Source: Flavobacterium sediminilitoris (GTDB lineage Bacteria > Bacteroidota > Bacteroidia > Flavobacteriales > Flavobacteriaceae). From it: DNA of 64,000 bases. This document shows, piece by piece, positions 54,647 through 63,327 of this stretch. A program made the translations under genes and the position numbers. The stretch spans positions 1,922,001 to 1,986,000 of the forward strand of contig NZ_CP090145.1 of NCBI RefSeq assembly GCF_023008245.1, written 5' to 3'. Each line of letters begins with the position of its first letter. The stretch's first letter is position 1. The notes beneath the pieces are model-generated. The model was not told where the DNA came from and searched no databases. It saw only the letters and a list, made by a program, of their open reading frames with translations.

Positions 54647-55228
54647 TTAAAGTGTAGTAATTTTTTTTCTAATTCTGCTCAATGAAGTATCGGTAATGCC
54701 TAAGAAAGAAGCAATTATTTTTAGGGGAACATTTTGAAAAATAGCAGGTTGTTTTTTTAATAAATTAAGATAACGTTCTTCAGCAGTATCTTTTGCCATT
54801 TCTAAAACTCTATCATGTAGTTTATAATAATTAACAACAAAAAGCATTCTGCTAAATTCTCTAAATTCAGGAATAGAGTGAAAGTTTTCTTGCACTGTTT
54901 CTAAATCGGTTAGCCAAAAAGTACAATCGGTTAAGGTTTCATAATTCTCTTTGGTAGGCTGTTCTTTAAAAAAGGAAAGAAAATCATTAACAAAGCAAGG
55001 AGCAGTAAAAAGATTCGTCGTTATTTCATTTCCGTTAGAGTCAAATGTGTAGGAACGAACATAACCTGTTTCTAAGAAATAGGTTTTATTGTTAATTCTA
55101 TTTTCAGCTAATAAAAGTTCGTTTTTTTTCAGTGAAAACGATTTAAATTTTCTAGTAATTTGATGAACAATATCATCTTCAATTGGAAATAAGGAATGAA
55201 AGTATAAGTTTAAAGTTTCTTTGCTCAT
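54647..55228 (-). CDS. Crp/Fnr-family transcriptional regulator
   Basis: 193 residues. N-terminal cyclic-nucleotide-binding fold (about 20-115; FSLKKNELLLAENRINNKTY, FLETGYVRSYTFDSNGNEIT) and a short C-terminal DNA-binding part (VPLKIIASFLGITDTSLSRI). No Fnr-type cysteine cluster. The effector and targets are unknown. The MarC gene lies upstream in the same direction with 11 bp between, so they may be cotranscribed. Confidence 0.88.
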   Translation of the reverse strand: MSKETLNLYFHSLFPIEDDIVHQITRKFKSFSLKKNELLLAENRINNKTYFLETGYVRSYTFDSNGNEITTNLFTAPCFVNDFLSFFKEQPTKENYETLTDCTFWLTDLETVQENFHSIPEFREFSRMLFVVNYYKLHDRVLEMAKDTAEERYLNLLKKQPAIFQNVPLKIIASFLGITDTSLSRIRKKITTL

Positions 55229-55239
55229 TATTTATTATC

Positions 55240-55848
55240 CTATAACATAAAAAAAGCCTTTAGTCCACTTAAAATACTTTGAACAGCATAAGAAGCTAAA
55301 ATTAATCCCATTATTTTACTAATAACAGTTATTCCATATTCTCCTATTTTCTCCTGTACATAATTAGCCACTAAAAGTAATGACATAGTAATTCCTATGA
55401 CAACTAAAACCAATAGAGATGTAATAGCTTGTTGTTGTATCGTATAAATATGATTATCAGTCATTAAAACAACAGCCATTATAGCACCAGGCGAAGCAAT
55501 TGAAGGAATCGCTACAGGGAAAATGGTAACATGTTTATAATCTTTGATTAAATGTTTCTCCGTTTCTGGTTTTCCATCTCCAAAAATCATCGTTAAGGCA
55601 AATAAAAATAAGATAACACCACCTGATATTTGAAAAGCATCGAGAGATACTTCCATTCCTTCTAGTATTAATTGCCCAATTAGAATAAAAAAAAGTAAAA
55701 CAGAAAATGCAATTAAAGAAGCTCTAATGGCTACTTTTTGTTTTTCTCTTTTATCGAAATTTTTTGTAGCTTCTAAATAAACAGGAATAGAACCTAGCGG
55801 ATCAATTACAGCAATTAAAAAAAGTAGAGTAGTGATTATTTCTGCCAT
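55240..55848 (-). CDS. MarC-family integral membrane protein
   Basis: 202 residues with six membrane segments. MarC hallmarks are ITTLLFLIAVIDPLGSIPVY near the N terminus, FQISGGVILFLFALTMIFGD in the middle, and FPVAIPSIASPGAIMAVVLM. The biological role of the family is unsettled. It is 11 bp upstream of the Crp/Fnr regulator gene and divergent from the lipoprotein gene at 56033. Confidence 0.93.
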   Translation of the reverse strand: MAEIITTLLFLIAVIDPLGSIPVYLEATKNFDKREKQKVAIRASLIAFSVLLFFILIGQLILEGMEVSLDAFQISGGVILFLFALTMIFGDGKPETEKHLIKDYKHVTIFPVAIPSIASPGAIMAVVLMTDNHIYTIQQQAITSLLVLVVIGITMSLLLVANYVQEKIGEYGITVISKIMGLILASYAVQSILSGLKAFFML

Positions 55849-56032
55849 TTTGTGTTTTTAAATACTTGTTTTTTGGGCTGTCAAAAATAAAAATCATTAT
55901 TCCAAATATAATTATTATTATGTTAAAAATAAGAGGAGCTATAAAGTAATGTAGTAATATGTTCTATTTACAAAGAATAATTTGTTGTAACTATTTATTT
56001 TTTACTTTATTTGTAAAAAAATAAACACAAAA

Positions 56033-56791
56033 ATGAAAAAAATTTTAACACTAGTAAGCGCAATTGCGTTGGTTTTTACATCATGTTCAAAAGATGATGA
56101 TTCTGTAGTAGATGAAGCTGAAAACATTCTTTTAAAAAAAACAATCCTTACTGAAGGAGGAAATACAGAGACTTATGATTGGACTTATGATGGTAATAAA
56201 CTTGTGAGTAATATTTCTAATGACGGTTCAAAACTCTTATATACTTATACAGGAGATTTATTAACAAAAATAGAAGAGTTTGACGGTGCGTCTTTAGAAT
56301 TTACTACGAATTATTTTTATAATAATGGGAAATTAGTTTCTATGGAAGAAATTTCAACAGGTAGTTCTCAAAAAGAAAGAACTGACTATACTTACAACTC
56401 TGATGGTACAGTTTCTTTTACTAAGTACGCTATAGTGATAGCAACGAATGCAACGAGCACAATTAATAATGGGAAATTATTTTTTGCCAATAATAATGTT
56501 ATTAAGAGAGAGGAGATTAGTACCTATTCAACTATAACAACAACATATTTGTATGATGATAAGAAAAATCCATTTATGAATGTTGTTGGACTTGATAAGT
56601 TGTTTGATGAACCAAGGTCTTCAAAGAATAATGTAGTTAAAGAAACTGAAGTTGTTGAAAATACTTCTGGAGGAACTACCAATACTTATATTACTACAAA
56701 TGTATATACTTATAATGCGAATGGTTACCCAATAACAGTTGTTGAAACTCAACAATCAGGAGATGTAGCTTCTTATCAATTGCTTTATTAA
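56033..56791 (+). CDS. Lipoprotein with YD-like repeats, function unknown
   Basis: 252 residues. Lipoprotein signal with lipobox (LVSAIALVFTSCSKDDD, Cys18), then repeated Tyr-rich segments YDWTYDGNKLVSNISNDGSK, YTYTGDLLTKIEEFDG, FYNNGKLVSMEEI, YTYNSDGTVSF and VYTYNANGYPITVVE that resemble RHS/YD-type or DUF4595-like beta repeats. It is probably anchored in the outer membrane. The function is unknown. A terminator follows. Confidence 0.75.
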   Translation: MKKILTLVSAIALVFTSCSKDDDSVVDEAENILLKKTILTEGGNTETYDWTYDGNKLVSNISNDGSKLLYTYTGDLLTKIEEFDGASLEFTTNYFYNNGKLVSMEEISTGSSQKERTDYTYNSDGTVSFTKYAIVIATNATSTINNGKLFFANNNVIKREEISTYSTITTTYLYDDKKNPFMNVVGLDKLFDEPRSSKNNVVKETEVVENTSGGTTNTYITTNVYTYNANGYPITVVETQQSGDVASYQLLY

Positions 56792-56814
56792 TATTTTAAA
56801 GAAAACAAACAGTA

Positions 56815-56850
56815 AGAAACCCAAGACCAAGTGTTTTGGGTTTCTTTTTT
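56815..56850 (+). terminator. Terminator after the lipoprotein gene
   Basis: AGAAACCCAA and TTGGGTTTCT form a 10-bp stem, followed by TTTTT. Confidence 0.8.
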
Positions 56851-56879
56851 ATTGTTATTTTTGATGAAAATTACCTTGT

Positions 56880-57836
56880 ATGCAATTTCGTACTCGAATT
56901 CCCATTTTACAAAATAAAACCCAAATCAATTATCAATCAAAGATTATTGCTTTAGGTTCTTGTTTTGTAGAAAACATAGGAAAAAAAATCGATTATTATA
57001 AATTTCAAAATACTGTAAATCCTTTTGGCATTATTTTTAATCCAATATCGTTAGAAAAGGTAATCGTAAGAAGTATTCAGAAAGATTATTTTAAAGAAAA
57101 AGATATTTTTTTTCATAATGATTTATGGCATTGCTATGAAGTGCATTCTGAACTGTCTAATCCCAATAAAGATTTTTTTTTAAAACAATTAAATGCATTA
57201 ATTGATGATACTAATGTGCAGCTTAAGCAAGCGACACATTGTATTATTACTCTAGGAACTTCTTGGGTATATCAATATAATGAAACGAAAGAAATTGTTG
57301 CCAATTGCCATAAAGTTCCTCAAAAACAATTTTTAAAGCAATTGTTATCTATTGATGAAATAGAAAAAAGTTTGAAAAATATTGTGTTTTTAGTTGCTTC
57401 TGTGAATCCGAATTGTAGTTTCATTTTTACCGTTTCACCAGTGCGACATATTAAAGATGGTTTTGTTGAAAACAATGTTAGTAAAGCGCATTTAATTAGT
57501 GCAATACATAATTTGCTGAATACTGAACACTTAAAACGAAATACTAACTACTTTCCTTCCTACGAAATTGTGATGGATGAGTTACGTGATTATCGTTTTT
57601 ATGCTGAAGATATGTTACATCCTAACCAAGTAGCTATCGATTATATTTGGCAACGATTCAAAGAAACAGTAGTTTCAGAAATAGCATTTCTAACTATGGA
57701 TGAGGTTGAAACAATTCAAAAAGCATTATCACATAGACCTTTCAATCCTAATTCTTCAAGTCATTTGAAGTTTATAGAAAATACACAAAGGAAAATTAGT
57801 AATTTGCAAGCGAAATTTTCGTTTATTCAATTTTAA
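56880..57836 (+). CDS. GSCFA-domain (SGNH hydrolase-like) protein
   Basis: 318 residues, cytoplasmic. IIALGSCFVENIGKKIDYYK contains the family motif GSCFA-like (GSCFVE, catalytic Ser/Cys region), followed by TVNPFGIIFNPISLEK, ITLGTSWVYQYNETKEIVAN, CHKVPQKQF, FTVSPVRHIKDGFVENN and EDMLHPNQVAIDYIW (His of the SGNH triad). The family is predicted to be an esterase or acyltransferase; the substrate is unknown. 13 bp upstream of the DUF4230 gene. Confidence 0.9.
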   Translation: MQFRTRIPILQNKTQINYQSKIIALGSCFVENIGKKIDYYKFQNTVNPFGIIFNPISLEKVIVRSIQKDYFKEKDIFFHNDLWHCYEVHSELSNPNKDFFLKQLNALIDDTNVQLKQATHCIITLGTSWVYQYNETKEIVANCHKVPQKQFLKQLLSIDEIEKSLKNIVFLVASVNPNCSFIFTVSPVRHIKDGFVENNVSKAHLISAIHNLLNTEHLKRNTNYFPSYEIVMDELRDYRFYAEDMLHPNQVAIDYIWQRFKETVVSEIAFLTMDEVETIQKALSHRPFNPNSSSHLKFIENTQRKISNLQAKFSFIQF

Positions 57837-57849
57837 AAAATATCTGTTT

Positions 57850-58479
57850 ATGAGCTTATTTAATCGTTTGTCTGAAATAAGAAAATGGGTTGTACTCATT
57901 TTAATAGGGTTAGTATTATTTTTTGGATACAAATATTTTACGAGTACAACAGAGACTTCTTCAATAGAATATGATACAAATCTTATTCAAACACAAATTA
58001 AAAACGTAGGTAAACTTGTGGTAACAGAAGGTCATTTTGCTGAGGTATTAACTTATAAAGACCGAAAAGAAACGTATATTCCTGGTTTAACTTTTGATAA
58101 AAAGGCTTTAGTAGTAATCAATGCAGATGTAACGGTAGGTTTTGATTTAAGCAAAGTAACATATGATATTGATGCCAAAAATAAAATTTTAACGATTACC
58201 AATGTCCCAAAAGAAGAAATAAAAATTAGTCCGGATATAAAATATTACAATACTGAATCAAGTACTTTTAATGAATTTACAGGAGAAGATTATAATAAAA
58301 TTAATAAAATAGCAAGAGAAAATCTAGCTAAAAAAATTGACAAATCGACTTTGAAAACGAATGCTAAAAATCGTTTGTTGTCTGAATTGGCAAAAATGCT
58401 AGTATTAACAAATTCTATGGGTTGGACATTACAATATAAAGGAGATGTTATTGAATCAGAGAGTGATTTAAAATTATAG
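57850..58479 (+). CDS. DUF4230 membrane-anchored protein
   Basis: 209 residues. N-terminal membrane helix (WVVLILIGLVLFFGYKYF), then NVGKLVVTEGHFAEVLTYKD, KKALVVINADVTVGFDLSKV and ILTITNVPKEEIKISPDIKY, matching the DUF4230 family of beta-rich extracytoplasmic proteins. The function is unknown. Probably cotranscribed with the GSCFA gene just upstream. Confidence 0.85.
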   Translation: MSLFNRLSEIRKWVVLILIGLVLFFGYKYFTSTTETSSIEYDTNLIQTQIKNVGKLVVTEGHFAEVLTYKDRKETYIPGLTFDKKALVVINADVTVGFDLSKVTYDIDAKNKILTITNVPKEEIKISPDIKYYNTESSTFNEFTGEDYNKINKIARENLAKKIDKSTLKTNAKNRLLSELAKMLVLTNSMGWTLQYKGDVIESESDLKL

Positions 58480-58509
58480 TTGAAATATTTTCTTGTTTTT
58501 ATTTCATAA

Positions 58510-58555
58510 AAAAACCACATACTAGATCTTTTTATCGATTAAAATATGTGGTAAA
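58510..58555 (-). terminator. Terminator of the rhodanese gene
   Basis: ACCACATA (58514-58521) and TATGTGGT (58545-58552) form an 8-bp stem with a large loop; the minus strand continues into a run of eight T. Confidence 0.6.
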
Positions 58556-58571
58556 ATTAAAAATTATCGTT

Positions 58572-58880
58572 CTATAATTTACTTTGTAAACTTTCCCAGC
58601 CGCCACCATTAATACAATCAATGCCATGTTTTTTTAAAATGGAAGTGGCTTGACCGCTTCGCATTCCAGATTTACAACAAGCAATAATTGGTTTGTTCCA
58701 TTCTTTAATCTCGGTTATATGGTCATGTAAAACTTGTAGTGCAATATTTTTAGAGCCATCAATATGTCCGTCAACAAACTCTTCAGTTGTTCTTACATCT
58801 AAAATAATGGCATCTTTTGCAATAAACTCTTTTATCTCATTTGATGAGTTTCCTAATCCTAATATATCTAAAATTCCCAT
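58572..58880 (-). CDS. Rhodanese-like domain protein
   Basis: 102 residues, a single rhodanese domain: AIILDVRTTEEFVDGHIDGS, KNIALQVLHDHITEI, and the active-site loop IACCKSGMRSGQATSILKKH with catalytic Cys in CKSGMRS. It may carry persulfide sulfur or act as a phosphatase-like pseudoenzyme; the partner is unknown. TATATTTG at 58907-58900 (minus) is a possible -7 element with a short leader. Confidence 0.92.
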   Translation of the reverse strand: MGILDILGLGNSSNEIKEFIAKDAIILDVRTTEEFVDGHIDGSKNIALQVLHDHITEIKEWNKPIIACCKSGMRSGQATSILKKHGIDCINGGGWESLQSKL

Positions 58881-58899
58881 AATTAACTATTTAATGCAA

Positions 58900-58907
58900 C
58901 AAATATA
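58900..58907 (-). promoter_or_regulatory. -7 element (TATATTTG) of the rhodanese gene
   Basis: CAAATATA on the plus strand, 19 bp before the rhodanese start codon. Confidence 0.45.
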
Positions 58908-58944
58908 AATGGTATATGTAAACATATTTGTAACAATAGTTACT

Positions 58945-60702
58945 TTAAGCTGTTGCTGATTCTAAAAAAAGTTCTAAACCATTATCAATTAAATGACCTA
59001 TTTCGGGTCTATTTTGTTTCACAATAGCTAAATGATTCACTACTTTATTTAAGAAATCAATATTGTTTTCTTTTTTGGCTAATTCGGCAATTTCTACGCT
59101 TAATAACCAGTCATTTTTATGATTTCTAGCTACTATTTCAAATATATTTTCAATAGTTTTTGTAGCATTTTTACCTTCTCTTAAATCTCTTACGTTTTTA
59201 TATAGATTTTCTAATTCTTGTCTTTCAACTGATGATTTAGATTTTATAGTAGTAGAAGATGGAACGTGTGTAATCATGTCAAAGCTATTTACATCTGCTG
59301 GCCCACTAAAAGCAGAAATTACTTCTTTTCCTATAGCCATATCATAAATACCCCATTCTGGTTCAAATAAAATAGTTCCGTTATGAGAAACAGTACAGTT
59401 TTTTAATTTTATTAATAAAATTTCACCACGTAAATTGCGTGTACCTGTAATAATTTCACCCGAAACTACAATGTTTCCTTCAAACTCTAAAATTACTTTC
59501 TCTGTTTCGTAGATATCATAAGCCCTTAAATCTCTAGGACTCATGTCCTCAATAGCTAGGTTAATACCTTTTAGCATCCCTATTGGGCTACCAAAACCTT
59601 CTGCATGATATTCAGTTCCATGACCCACTAATTCTTTTTCTCTATATGAAAGTGCTGTGTTCCCTGTAGTTTGTACATAAACAGGTTTACCTTCATGTTC
59701 AATTACATTTGAAAACACACCTGAAATTTGTAACCCTGTGCTTAATTCTACTGTTCCAATAGAATTTGAATCGATTAATTTTTTAATTCCCGATAATCCA
59801 CCAGTGCGTACTGCCATTTTATTTGCAAATTCTTCTAAAACCAAATTCAAATGTGAAAAACTAGGTGTTACATATAATTGTGGTTGTGGTTTTGTAATAT
59901 CAAAACTTTGATCTGCGGCTGAAATATCGTAAGGAATCTTTTTTACATTATCTGTCATACACCATGTGCTTTCTCCAATAGAAGAAAGTAGGCCTGCACC
60001 ATATATTTTAGGATTATCAACTGTTCCTATTAAACCATATTCAACAGTCCACCAATGTAAGTTTCGAATACGAGCCATTTCTGATAATGGTCCTATATTG
60101 TTTTGTAAATAATCTACTCGGTCTTCTGCTGCTTTTATATCGGTTTCAGGAGTTCCTTCTGCTTCCTTTAAAATAGAAAGTAATCGAACTGCTTCATACA
60201 TTTCATAATCATGTGAAGATGAAATAGCTTTAGAACCTATTTCGCCAAAGCGTCGTAAGTATTCTGCATATTCTGGATTAGCAATAATAGGAGCATGTCC
60301 AGCACCTTCATGAATAATATCTGGAGCAGGAGTATATTCTATATGTTCGAGTTGACGAATATCAGAAGCAATTACTAATACATTATACGCTTGAAATTCC
60401 ATAAAGGCATTCGGAGGAATAAAACCATCCACAGCTACAGCAGCCCAACCTATTTCTTTTAAAATACGGTTCATGCCATACATGTTTGGAATGTTTTCTA
60501 TTTCCAAACCTGTTTTTTGTAAACCTTCCAAATACGATTCATGTGCTACTTTTGAAAGATATTCCACATTTTTACGCATCACATAACGCCACACCGCTTG
60601 ATTAATAGGTGTATAATCCTTATAATCTTGTGGTTTTATAAATTGTTTTAAATGTTTAGGCAGTTTGTCTATTAAAGGGTTGCTTTCAAAATGGGTTTCC
60701 AT
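58945..60702 (-). CDS. Aromatic amino acid hydroxylase with long C-terminal extension
   Basis: 585 residues. The catalytic domain occupies about residues 25-330. The non-heme iron triad is clear: PDIIHEGAGHAP gives His131 and His136, and LHWWTVEYGLIG gives Glu221. With tetrahydrobiopterin it would hydroxylate phenylalanine to tyrosine or a related aromatic substrate. Bacterial phenylalanine hydroxylases are usually about 260-300 residues; here about 250 extra residues follow, including LRGEILLIKLKNCTV and FEPEWGIYDMAIGKEVISAF, whose role I do not know. Monocistronic. Confidence 0.9.
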   Translation of the reverse strand: METHFESNPLIDKLPKHLKQFIKPQDYKDYTPINQAVWRYVMRKNVEYLSKVAHESYLEGLQKTGLEIENIPNMYGMNRILKEIGWAAVAVDGFIPPNAFMEFQAYNVLVIASDIRQLEHIEYTPAPDIIHEGAGHAPIIANPEYAEYLRRFGEIGSKAISSSHDYEMYEAVRLLSILKEAEGTPETDIKAAEDRVDYLQNNIGPLSEMARIRNLHWWTVEYGLIGTVDNPKIYGAGLLSSIGESTWCMTDNVKKIPYDISAADQSFDITKPQPQLYVTPSFSHLNLVLEEFANKMAVRTGGLSGIKKLIDSNSIGTVELSTGLQISGVFSNVIEHEGKPVYVQTTGNTALSYREKELVGHGTEYHAEGFGSPIGMLKGINLAIEDMSPRDLRAYDIYETEKVILEFEGNIVVSGEIITGTRNLRGEILLIKLKNCTVSHNGTILFEPEWGIYDMAIGKEVISAFSGPADVNSFDMITHVPSSTTIKSKSSVERQELENLYKNVRDLREGKNATKTIENIFEIVARNHKNDWLLSVEIAELAKKENNIDFLNKVVNHLAIVKQNRPEIGHLIDNGLELFLESATA

Positions 60703-60852
60703 ATTTTACATGAATTATTTGATTGTAAAATTACGAAATTTTAGCTTGATTTTTTCTAATGAAAACGAACATTTTTGTTAAATATGTGATAATTGATTGA
60801 GATTTTAAAAATAAGGGATTCTTAATGTGATTCTGGCTTAAGAACTGTTTTT

Positions 60853-62226
60853 TTATTTCTTTAAAAATTTCTGTTGATATAAATTACCTTCTTTAGTTTG
60901 TATCATTAAAACATACATTCCAGTAGGAATAGTAGCAACATTAATTGCTTTTTTGTTTGAATCGATTGTTCCAGTTATCACTTTTTGACCTATTGTATTT
61001 ATTATTTCATATGAGGATCCTTCGGTTATATTTCCAGACCAATTTAAATGATTTTCAGTAGGATTTGGGTAAATGGAAATGGCATTATTTTCAAAATTTG
61101 GAATAGATAAATTAATACAATCAATAATCAATACTGGATTTGCAGTGGAAACAGTTGAACCATTTCCTAACCAGCCTAGGGTATTAAATCCCCAGCCCCA
61201 TAGAGTGTTGTCTTCTTTAATTGCAAAAGAAATTGAATATCCTGCGGCAATACTTTTCCAATCCATATCAGTGCCTACCTGAACAGGAGAAAAATTATTT
61301 GGGATTAATAGTTGTCCTTCTATCCAGCCATAGGAACCCCAATGCCATAAAGTGCCATCTGTTTTTATTCCTAACGAATGATAATTACCAGCTACAATAT
61401 CTTTCCATTGACTATTTCCTATTTGTGTAGGTATTGGACGATTTGTAATGGTTCCATCTCCTAATCTGCCATTTTCATTATTTCCCCAAGCCCAAAGAGA
61501 ACCATTACTTTTTAAGGCTAAAGTATGCTGTGAACGTGCTCCAGATACTTTAACCCAATCAGAATCTGAACCTACTTGGGTAAATTCATTAATAAAACCT
61601 TGCATTGTAGTTCCAACAGAGCCATAGGAATTGTTGCCTCTTCCCCACAAAGTACCATCGTTTTTGATACCAAATGTCCTAAAATAACCAGCATATATTT
61701 TATCCCAATCGGTATCTGTACTGATTTGAACGGGTGTTGTAAATGTGGCTGGATAAATAGAAAAATCAAGTAGTTCATTAGCTTGATTATTTCCCCATCC
61801 CCAAAGGGTTCCGTCATCTTTTAAGGCTATTGAATGTAAATTTCCTGCTGAAATAGCCGTCCAATTGTTTTCATTTCCTAGTTGTGTTGGTGCGTTATTG
61901 GTAGTGTTAGTGCCATTACCTAATTGACCTAAATCATTATTACCCCAAGTCCATATTGTGCCATTATTTTTTAATCCAGCGGAATGTAAACGTCCATAAG
62001 TCAGTATATTCCAATCAGATTGTGTGCTAAATAGAACGGGGCTATCTTCACTTGTTACAGTGCCAATACCTAATTGACCGTAATCATTTTTTCCCCAATT
62101 ATAAATAGTCCCATCTGAAAGTACTACAGATACGGTATCGTCTGAACAAGTAATGCTTTCTACACAGTTTTGAGCAGTAAGAGCATAAGAAAACAAAAGA
62201 AAGGCAAAAAGTAATTTTTGGGACAT
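60853..62226 (-). CDS. Secreted RCC1-repeat protein with type A T9SS sorting domain
   Basis: 457 residues. Signal peptide (LLFAFLLFSYALTAQ), about seven RCC1-type beta-propeller blades with repeats such as YNWGKNDYGQLGIGTVTSED, WTWGNNDLGQLGNGTNT, WAWGNNENGRLGDGTITN and WGWGFNTLGWLGNGSTV, and a C-terminal sorting domain (about 375-457; ISIYPNPTENHLNWSG ... GMYVLMIQTKEGN ... QQKFLKK). Probably a cell-surface or secreted binding protein exported by the type IX system. The decayed IS982 element lies just upstream. Confidence 0.9.
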   Translation of the reverse strand: MSQKLLFAFLLFSYALTAQNCVESITCSDDTVSVVLSDGTIYNWGKNDYGQLGIGTVTSEDSPVLFSTQSDWNILTYGRLHSAGLKNNGTIWTWGNNDLGQLGNGTNTTNNAPTQLGNENNWTAISAGNLHSIALKDDGTLWGWGNNQANELLDFSIYPATFTTPVQISTDTDWDKIYAGYFRTFGIKNDGTLWGRGNNSYGSVGTTMQGFINEFTQVGSDSDWVKVSGARSQHTLALKSNGSLWAWGNNENGRLGDGTITNRPIPTQIGNSQWKDIVAGNYHSLGIKTDGTLWHWGSYGWIEGQLLIPNNFSPVQVGTDMDWKSIAAGYSISFAIKEDNTLWGWGFNTLGWLGNGSTVSTANPVLIIDCINLSIPNFENNAISIYPNPTENHLNWSGNITEGSSYEIINTIGQKVITGTIDSNKKAINVATIPTGMYVLMIQTKEGNLYQQKFLKK

Positions 62227-62376
62227 AGTGTGTTTTTTGATTAAGCAAGATACAGTAAATGTAAAAAATATATATTTTTAAAAGGACTATAATTAGTATA
62301 TGCTTGAAATGAATTAGAATTCGATTTTTTGAAATGCTATTTATTACGACCTTGTTAAAGAATGATGAGTATATAG

Positions 62377-62397
62377 TTAACCCGTTGGGCATAATTG
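62377..62397 (+). repeat. IS982-type terminal repeat, copy 1
   Basis: TTAACCCGTTGGGCATAATTG. It overlaps the stop codon of the transposase remnant. Related copies lie at 63029 (same orientation) and 63230 (inverted). Confidence 0.75.
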
Positions 62398-62750
62398 AAT
62401 TATTTGGTTTTTAATATTATTTATAGGTCTATCAAGTATAAATTTGTTGACATATTGAATCAATGTTAAAGTTGTTGTTTTTGCTAAAATTCTGATTTTA
62501 AAATCTTGAAGAGTTTTGGTATAATTTTTTCTGATTATGAATTGGTCACATAATTAAGAAAAAATGTTTCAATTCTTTTTTGTGATTTTCTGAAAATATA
62601 AGGTTGGCGTTTATTGTTTTTTTTATTAATCCTCATTGGAGTTTCTAATTTTACTTTAACACTCTGAAATAAATCCAATTGATTTTGGCAAGCAACACAC
62701 TGTTGTTTTGTGTTTTTTAGAAAATGTAAATCATGTACTTCTACTTTGTA
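62377..62750 (-). pseudogene. Decayed IS982-family transposase (C-terminal part, frameshifted)
   Basis: On the minus strand, one frame (62747-62535) reads KVEVHDLHFLKNTKQQ, QNQLDLFQSVKVKLETPMR and FRKSQKRIETFF, then a shifted frame reads QLCDQFIIRKNYTKTLQDFK, IRILAKTTTLTLIQYVNKFI, LDRPINNIKNQIIQLCPTG and stop. From memory of the family this is the C-terminal third of IS982 transposases. A one-base loss and a TAA near LxQLCDQF break it, some residues before QNQLDLF are missing, and most of the N-terminal part is gone. The last codons run into the terminal repeat CCCAACGGGTTAA, as in intact elements. Confidence 0.85.
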
Positions 62751-63028
62751 TAATATTCTTGCTAGAAAACAAATAGCTTGTAAAAATTTTGTTAGTCTTC
62801 TCTATTATTTGTAAAAAGCTGACTTGCTTTTGATTGGTATATTTTGCTATATTTTTAATGTTTATTATCAGTTGTGGCATTTTGTTTAAAAAAAATAGAA
62901 TGCCACGTTTTTTGTGACAAAGTGAAATAATTTTTTAAGATTGTCACAGAAAGTGTGTCAAAACAAAAAAATAAAAAAAAACGACACAAGTTTTTTGAAG
63001 AAACTATAAAGGAATTGTATTATAATAA
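62751..63028. other. Non-coding remainder of the IS982 region
   Basis: AT-rich sequence without a convincing gene. The minus frame MPQLIINIKNIAKYTNQKQV (near 62878-62750) might be degraded transposase N-terminal sequence but I cannot confirm it. Short repeats of TGTCAC/GTGTCA (about 62917-62993) are present and unexplained. Confidence 0.4.
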
Positions 63029-63230
63029 AAAATAACCTGTTGGGTGTAATTAGTTTTTGATAAGCTTTTTTTGTCAGTTAAAGTGAGAAGCATATTAAAA
63101 ATATTAAATTCATTATAGAGATTCTGGATGCACATCATTTCGAATATGAAGCGTATCGAGAATTTACTCCATTTCATTATATAAAAATCACTCGAACTGA
63201 GGTCTTTGATAATTGCACCCAATGAGTTAA
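63029..63230. mobile_element. MITE-like segment bounded by IS982-type inverted repeats
   Basis: About 200 bp between AACCTGTTGGGTGTAATTA (from 63032) and, inverted, AACTCATTGGGTGCAATTA (ending near 63229); 15 of 19 bases agree. It is too short for a transposase and carries no coding signal. Inside, GTATCGAGAA (63153-63162) and CACTCGAACTGA (63189-63200) look like a dispersed intergenic repeat I recall from Flavobacteriaceae genomes. It may be an internally deleted IS982 element or nested remains. Confidence 0.5.
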
Positions 63231-63274
63231 AAGTATGAAGAAATAGATTATAGTTGTTTAAAATTAGTCATAGA

Positions 63275-63306
63275 AAAAGCCTTGTCAATTTAATGACAAG
63301 GCTTTT
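63275..63306 (-). terminator. Terminator of the GEVED-domain T9SS cargo gene
   Basis: AAAAGCCTTGTCA pairs perfectly with TGACAAGGCTTTT around a 6-nt loop, 22 bp beyond the stop codon. Confidence 0.85.
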
Positions 63307-63327
63307 AAATAATTAGAAGAGTTAAGA

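Noticed and set aside
62099..62392. A 97-codon minus-strand frame upstream of the RCC1 gene
   Set aside because: It overlaps the RCC1 gene start in another frame and the IS982 end, with low-complexity content.
62377..62397. GTTGGGC at a repeat end, resembling the attC core of integron cassettes
   Set aside because: The copies are ends of an IS982 transposase remnant and inverted at 63230; no RYYYAAC partner, cassette or integrase is present.
63004..63222. A 72-codon minus-strand frame between the inverted repeats
   Set aside because: It begins in one repeat and ends in the other, has no family resemblance and reads through the dispersed repeat; likely non-coding.
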